In this document: positions 60,049 through 64,000 of the stretch, one piece after another | Position numbering within the stretch: position 1 is the stretch's first letter | How the letters are laid out: every line of letters begins with the position of its first letter | Assembly (NCBI RefSeq): GCF_001426745.1 | Contig: NZ_LMFI01000010.1 | Span: forward strand, 249,248 to 313,247 | DNA from: Nocardioides sp. Root140 | GTDB lineage: Bacteria; Actinomycetota; Actinomycetes; Propionibacteriales; Nocardioidaceae | Reading direction: 5' to 3' | Length of the DNA: 64,000 nucleotides | The notes under the pieces: model-generated | Told to the model about the DNA's origin: nothing | Database searches by the model: none | What the model saw: the letters and a program-made list of their open reading frames with translations, nothing else | Translations under genes and position numbers: made by a program

Positions 60049-61365
60049 GTGCAGTTCTTCGCCCACGGCGTGGGCGGCGCGAAGGATCTCCCGATCCCCG
60101 CCGAGTACGCCATCGCCGGAGCCTGCGCTGCCCTGGCGATCTCGTTCACCGTCCTCGCCCTCGCCTGGCGCGCTCCCCGTTTCAACATCGGCGAGCAGCC
60201 GAAGCCGGCGCCGCCGCTGCTGGCCACGATCGTGGACAGCACGTGGTTCAAGCTCGTGGCCCGGCTCTGGGGCTTCTCCTTCTTCCTGTACGTCGCCGTC
60301 GCGGGCGTGTTCGGCAAGGACCTCGCGATCAACCCGATCTTCGGGGTGTTCTTCGTCCTGCTCTGGGTCGGCATCGTGCCCATGTCGTTGGCGTTCGGCC
60401 CGTTCTACAAGGCGATCAGCCCGGTCCGGTCGATCAACTGGGCCCTGGCCAAGGTCTCCGGTTCCGACCCCGACGTCGGGCTCTTCCGCTTCCCCGACCG
60501 GCTCGGCTACTGGCCTGCCGCACTCGGGCTCTTCGCGTTCGTCTGGTTCGAGCTGGTCTACCCGTTCAACTCCGAGCTCGGCCCGCTGCGCCTGTGGTGT
60601 GCGATCTACGTCGGCGTGATGCTCATCGGCGGCGCGCTGTTCGGCAACCGGTTCTACGAGCGCGCCGACCCGTTCGAGGTCTTCTCCACCCTGGTCGGCC
60701 ACCTCTCCGTGTGGGGGCGCCACGAGGGCCGGCTCGTGATGCGCAGCCCGTTGGCCAACCTCGACCTGATGCCCGTCCGACCTGGTCTCCTCGCGGTCGG
60801 GTCCGTGCTCCTCGGCAGCACCGCCTTCGACTCCTTCAAGGGCTCGAACCGCTGGACGATCTGGTCACAGACCACCGACCTCAACGGCAACCTGGTCAAC
60901 CTCGGCGGGCTGGTCGGCTTCATCCTGGTGGTCGGAGTTCTGTTCGCCGCCGCCACGATGCTCACCGGAATCCACGCCGGCTTCCGGCGTACGGAGCTGC
61001 CCGGGGAGTTCGCGCACTCGCTGATCCCGATCGTGGTCGGCTACGTGGTGGCCCACTACCTGACCTACCTGGTGGAGTACGGCCAGCAGACCGTGATCCT
61101 GCTCAGCGACCCGCTGAGCAACGGGTCGAACGTGCTCGGCACCGGTGACCGGGCGATCAACTACTGGCTCAGCTACCACCCCACGTTCCTGGCCGTGACC
61201 AAGGTGCTCGGCGTGATCGTCGGCCACGTGGTGGCCGTGGTCGCCGCGCACGACCGGGCCGTACGGCTGCTGCCGAAGCGACACCAGCTCACCGGACAGC
61301 TCTCGATGCTCGTCGTGATGGTCGGGTTCACCATCGGCGGACTGGCGCTGCTCTTCAGCTCCTGA
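60049..61365 (+). CDS. polytopic membrane protein of unknown function
   Basis: A 438-aa protein with roughly nine to ten membrane helices (for example AIAGACAALAISFTVLALAW, LGLFAFVWFELVYPF, LLAVGSVLLGSTAF, GLVGFILVVGVLFAAA). Conserved-looking loops contain PFYKAISPVRSINWALAKV and RADPFEVFSTLVGHLSVWG. Histidines lie in or near helices (VAHYLTYLVEYGQQ, YHPTFLAVTKVLGVIVGH), which might bind metal or haem. I do not recognise the family with certainty, though I recall the same lipoprotein/membrane pair in other actinobacteria. The GTG start is two bases after the cupredoxin-like gene stop. A role in copper handling or electron transfer is a guess. Confidence 0.8.
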   Translation: MQFFAHGVGGAKDLPIPAEYAIAGACAALAISFTVLALAWRAPRFNIGEQPKPAPPLLATIVDSTWFKLVARLWGFSFFLYVAVAGVFGKDLAINPIFGVFFVLLWVGIVPMSLAFGPFYKAISPVRSINWALAKVSGSDPDVGLFRFPDRLGYWPAALGLFAFVWFELVYPFNSELGPLRLWCAIYVGVMLIGGALFGNRFYERADPFEVFSTLVGHLSVWGRHEGRLVMRSPLANLDLMPVRPGLLAVGSVLLGSTAFDSFKGSNRWTIWSQTTDLNGNLVNLGGLVGFILVVGVLFAAATMLTGIHAGFRRTELPGEFAHSLIPIVVGYVVAHYLTYLVEYGQQTVILLSDPLSNGSNVLGTGDRAINYWLSYHPTFLAVTKVLGVIVGHVVAVVAAHDRAVRLLPKRHQLTGQLSMLVVMVGFTIGGLALLFSS

Positions 61366-62596
61366 GCCGGCGCTTGCTGACCCGGCCGGTGCCGGGGCGC
61401 AGTCCGTCGACCAGTCCGGACACCGCGCGCGACAGGGTGCTCTCCCCCAGCTCGCCGAGGGTTCGCCCGGCCAGCAGGGCGCGGTCGGTCGTCGCGCGGT
61501 CGTCAGGCAGGAAGTGGAGCCCGGCCAGCTCGGCGAACCCGCCGAGCATGCCCGCGACGTCTGCCTCGGACCATCCGAGCGAGGACCGCATGCGGTTGAC
61601 GACGACGTGCACGGGCCGGCCTCCGGTCACTTCACGCAACTCGACCAGGCCACGTGCCAGGCGTGACAGGCCGACCGGGTCGGCACTGCCCACCACCACC
61701 AGGTCGTCGGCCAGCCCGATCGCCTCGTGCGTCATGGTGTTGCGACCGGGGCGCCCGGCCAGCTCGGCGTTGATGTCCTCCTCGAGCGCGAAGCCGGTGT
61801 CGACCACGACCTCGCCCTGGCGTCGCCCAAGGTCGATGAGCTGCTCGACGACACCCGTGCGCACCTCGACCCACCGGTCGGCGCGAGGCAGGCCGGTCAC
61901 CACTCGAAGGCCCGCGACCCGGCGCTGCAGGCCCATGTAGGCGCCGGGCAGGTCACCCGAGGTCGACATCCGGGCGCAGGCGAGCAGGCCGGACACCTCT
62001 TCGAGCATGCCGAGGTGCTGTCCCACCGAGCCGCCCCACGGGTCGACGTCGAGCACGAGAGGAGCTGCTCCTCGCCGCGCCATCTCACCGGCCACGGCGA
62101 GGGCGATCGTCGTACGGCCCGGTGCTCCGGTGGGACCCCACACCACCACAGTGCGGCCACGGCCCGGCCCGACCACCGGACCGGCCCGTGTCGGAACGGA
62201 CTCCTGGCGATCGGCCGAGGCCGCCGCGAGCACGGCGTCGGGAAGGTGCGCCATCTGTGAGGTGCCGATGGCGAAGGTCATGCCCAGCCGGTGGAGCCGG
62301 TCACGAAGGTCCTCGCGGCCGGGGTCGGCGAGCACCGCCACCGGCTCGATGCCGTGGCGCCGCAGGTGGTCAACCGCCGCCGTGTCCAGGCCCGGGACGT
62401 CGAGCGACAGCACCGCGACACCGGCCTCGCCGGTGGTCGCGGCGGCCATCAGGTCGGTGACGTCGACGCAGCGCTTGAGCACCACGATTCCCGGCCGGGA
62501 GGACAGGGCCGGCAGCGCGGCCGACTCCCAGGGCGCTCCGGCGGCCAGCACCAGGACGCAGGTGCGGGAGGAGCCACCATCCATCGCCGTGCTCAC
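61355..62596 (-). CDS. CpaE/MinD-like ATPase
   Basis: A 413-aa protein. An N-terminal degenerate receiver-like domain (about 1-130) precedes a ParA/MinD-like domain with a deviant Walker A, VVWGPTGAPGRTTIALAV, in which the usual invariant Lys is Arg, and with LVLDVDPWGGSVGQHL and EVVVDTGFAL. CpaE/TadZ proteins position tight-adherence pilus machines. Here only the CpaB-like SAF gene accompanies it; no CpaF ATPase or TadB/C is seen within the window. The GTG start overlaps the preceding gene stop (GTGA). The substitution of the lysine seems normal for the actinobacterial branch as I remember it, so nucleotide binding may be weak. Confidence 0.82.
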   Translation of the reverse strand: MSTAMDGGSSRTCVLVLAAGAPWESAALPALSSRPGIVVLKRCVDVTDLMAAATTGEAGVAVLSLDVPGLDTAAVDHLRRHGIEPVAVLADPGREDLRDRLHRLGMTFAIGTSQMAHLPDAVLAAASADRQESVPTRAGPVVGPGRGRTVVVWGPTGAPGRTTIALAVAGEMARRGAAPLVLDVDPWGGSVGQHLGMLEEVSGLLACARMSTSGDLPGAYMGLQRRVAGLRVVTGLPRADRWVEVRTGVVEQLIDLGRRQGEVVVDTGFALEEDINAELAGRPGRNTMTHEAIGLADDLVVVGSADPVGLSRLARGLVELREVTGGRPVHVVVNRMRSSLGWSEADVAGMLGGFAELAGLHFLPDDRATTDRALLAGRTLGELGESTLSRAVSGLVDGLRPGTGRVSKRRLRS

Positions 62597-63246
62597 TGCT
62601 CGGCGAACCAGACCTGGCCGTTGCTGAGGGCGCTGAATACGCGTTGGAGCTGTGTGTCACTCAGGTCGTGCACCCCCACCAGGATCTCCCGGGTTCCTCC
62701 GACGCCGAAGGACTCGTCGACGGCTGGCGCCTTGATCACCACGACGTCGTCGAGCAGCTTGGTCGTCCCCTTGAGCGCGGCGCCCGCGTCACCCGAGTCG
62801 GGCGGTGACGACCAGACGTCCAGGACAGCGCCTGGCTTGATGAGCAGGTTTCCGTTGGCCGCAGTGAACGTCAGGGACACCTGGCGCAGCTCGTCAGCCT
62901 CGCCCAGGGCCGCCTTCGGCAGCAGTTCGCCCGCGCCGACGCCCCGGGTGAGGGTGCTCTGGTCGGGCAGCCCCTTGTCGCTGCGCAGGTAGAGGTCGGC
63001 GTCGTCACCGTCGAAGTGGACGCGTCGAACGACCAGGTCGTTCTCGCTGACCTGCTCGCCGGGAGGCAGGTCGGCGCGTGCCGACCAGACCTCGATGGTG
63101 TCGTCGGCCGCCCCCAGCACCCGCGCGCCGATCAGCACCGAGGCAGCCACCAGGGCCACCCCGATCCACAGCCGCGGGTCACGCCAACCGGAGGTGGCGG
63201 CCCGCGCCGCAGGGGGAGCATCTGTCTTCCCGAGATGTGTGCTCAC
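62593..63246 (-). CDS. SAF-domain protein (CpaB/RcpC-like)
   Basis: A 217-aa protein with one N-terminal membrane helix (LWIGVALVAASVLIGARVL) and an outer SAF domain: DLPPGEQVSENDLVVRRVHF, then LTRGVGAGELLPKAAL. CpaB proteins form the periplasmic or outer ring of Flp/Tad pili; in Gram-positive bacteria the domain lies outside the membrane. It is translationally coupled to the CpaE-like gene. The GTG start at 63246 is chosen because everything upstream is not protein-like. The pair may be a remnant or an outlying part of a Tad pilus system encoded elsewhere. Confidence 0.82.
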   Translation of the reverse strand: MSTHLGKTDAPPAARAATSGWRDPRLWIGVALVAASVLIGARVLGAADDTIEVWSARADLPPGEQVSENDLVVRRVHFDGDDADLYLRSDKGLPDQSTLTRGVGAGELLPKAALGEADELRQVSLTFTAANGNLLIKPGAVLDVWSSPPDSGDAGAALKGTTKLLDDVVVIKAPAVDESFGVGGTREILVGVHDLSDTQLQRVFSALSNGQVWFAEQ

Positions 63247-63346
63247 CCCGACATCATGGGCGAGATGCGCCGATCCGTCATCTCGTTGTCCACAGGGATC
63301 GGCCCGGCCCGCGCCAAAGGCGGCCCGGGATGGCAGAGTTGGCCCC

Positions 63347-63592
63347 ATGCCCGCAACACCGCGCTTCCTCACGCTGCCCGACGTGGCCGAGGTGCTCAAC
63401 ACGTCTGCCGCACAGGTCTACGCCCTCGTGCGGCGCGGCGATCTGCCGGCGATCAAGATCGGTGGGCGTGGCCAGTGGAGGGTGGAGGCCCAGCAGTTGG
63501 AGGACTACATCCAGCGCATGTACGCCGAGGCCCGCACCTTCGTCGAGGAGCACCCCTTCGCCGAGGCCGAGTCAGAGGTCCCCGCCGACTGA
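63347..63592 (+). CDS. excisionase/BldC-like helix-turn-helix protein
   Basis: An 81-aa MerR-type single-domain DNA-binding protein: FLTLPDVAEVLNTSAAQVYA, LVRRGDLPAIKIGGRGQWRV and QQLEDYIQRMYAEA. It is annotated as excisionase in many genomes but is typical of chromosomal actinobacterial regulators close to BldC. The ATG at 63347 has a weak ribosome site. It is divergent from the CpaB/CpaE pair and may regulate it. Confidence 0.85.
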   Translation: MPATPRFLTLPDVAEVLNTSAAQVYALVRRGDLPAIKIGGRGQWRVEAQQLEDYIQRMYAEARTFVEEHPFAEAESEVPAD

Positions 63593-63613
63593 CTGCTCGC
63601 CCCGCACCGCCCT

Positions 63614-63714
63614 CGTTGGTTGAGGAAGGCGCGCTGCGCTCTCGTGGTCTGCGGTGCCCGCGCTGCCGCTTCGTTGGTTGAGGAAGGCGCGCCAGCGCCT
63701 GTCTCGAAACCAAC
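63614..63714. repeat. two copies of a dispersed actinobacterial palindromic repeat
   Basis: CGTTGGTTGAGGAAGGCGCG occurs at 63614-63633 (partial copy) and 63672-63691. The second copy continues to 63714 as GTCTCGAAACCAAC, making a full imperfect palindrome. Read on the minus strand it matches the copy at 34977-35014. Bases 63593-63833 contain nothing else I recognise. Confidence 0.8.
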
Positions 63715-63833
63715 CCACGATCGACCGCGCCTGGCCGGGCCACCCGAAACTTTTCGGGAAAGTTCTCCACATCCCCTGTGTTCCAGGGGTTTTCGGGGGT
63801 TCGTTGTCGGTGGCGAGTGCTTGAGTTTGAGGC

Positions 63834-64000
63834 ATGGTGGAAACGGAGGATCTCGACGCGGGCGGCACGTTGCTGTTCGTCGAAGATGCCCTGCGTCTGC
63901 GCCGTGGATCCGAGCTCGACGACCTGGCATTGGGGGTCCGGTGGGCCGAGCTGCACGAGGAGGACCCGAAGACCTGGCCCGCGGCGCGGCAGTTCCCCGG
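63834..64000 (+). CDS. DUF222 (13E12-type) HNH endonuclease family protein, N-terminal fragment
   Basis: The first 55 codons are inside the window: MVETEDLDAGGTLLFVEDAL, RLRRGSELDDLALGVRWAEL, then HEEDPKTWPAARQFPG. This resembles the N-terminus of the multi-copy DUF222/HNH proteins of Nocardioides, related to the mycobacterial 13E12 repeat family. The HNH domain would be beyond the edge. A GAGG lies upstream of the ATG. Such genes are thought to be mobile or homing-like; association with the palindromic repeats just upstream is notable. Confidence 0.7.
   Translation, partial: MVETEDLDAGGTLLFVEDALRLRRGSELDDLALGVRWAELHEEDPKTWPAARQFP

Overview
The window is high-GC DNA from an actinobacterium, most likely Nocardioides or a close Nocardioidaceae relative. 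The evidence is a 1609-aa NAD-glutamate dehydrogenase, a Ku/LigD end-joining locus, tandem DUF2505 genes, a DUF222-type (13E12) HNH gene at the right edge, dispersed GGTTTCGAGAC...TCCTCAACCAA repeats, frequent GTG starts and many 4-bp ATGA/GTGA overlaps. No rRNA, tRNA, CRISPR array or intact insertion sequence was recognised. The genus is an inference; no search was run.

Left part, 1-9.6 kb: a catabolic operon on the minus strand reads phaC, phaZ, a GMC alcohol oxidoreductase, aldehyde dehydrogenase, acyl-CoA synthetase, then a 2Fe-2S ferredoxin cut by the window edge. A divergent PucR-type regulator sits beside it. The logic is alcohol to aldehyde to acid to acyl-CoA, with a polyhydroxyalkanoate storage cycle. 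The ferredoxin suggests an upstream monooxygenase such as a cytochrome P450 outside the window.

10.2-18.2 kb: a mobile-element remnant. A 1945-aa MobF relaxase/RecD-like helicase carries a C-terminal DnaG-like TOPRIM primase module. It is followed by a small HTH protein and a convergent self-inhibited Fic protein. The 10-mer CCTAACACGT occurs upstream of the HTH gene and, as an inverted pair with further half-sites, upstream of fic, which suggests one shared operator. The island ends inside a thioredoxin-domain (DUF255) gene of which only the first 56 codons remain. No integrase or type IV secretion gene is visible.

18.4-25.2 kb: an AraC-controlled catabolic operon (quinone oxidoreductase, TauD-type dioxygenase, BKACE beta-keto acid cleavage enzyme, MFS transporter, small hydrolase), plus a sugar O-acetyltransferase. 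25.3-33.2 kb: a large LuxR-type ATPase regulator and a 1545-aa secreted subtilase. 33.2-36.9 kb: a fatty-acid desaturase and its ferredoxin reductase, opposite a TetR repressor with three operator-like palindromes between them. 36.9-45.5 kb: two paralogous LuxR-type regulators, two paralogous histidine kinases and a sugar-phosphate transferase, interrupted by the LigD-polymerase/ligase/Ku locus.

45.5-64 kb: an ABC exporter with an SDR enzyme, alkaline phosphatase, NAD-glutamate dehydrogenase, the DUF2505 pair, pruA, a WS/DGAT-like acyltransferase with a changed active-site motif, a cupredoxin-like lipoprotein with a polytopic membrane partner, a CpaE/CpaB-like pair, an excisionase-like HTH protein, and the start of a DUF222/HNH gene. 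pruA and glutamate dehydrogenase together would carry proline and glutamate carbon into 2-oxoglutarate.
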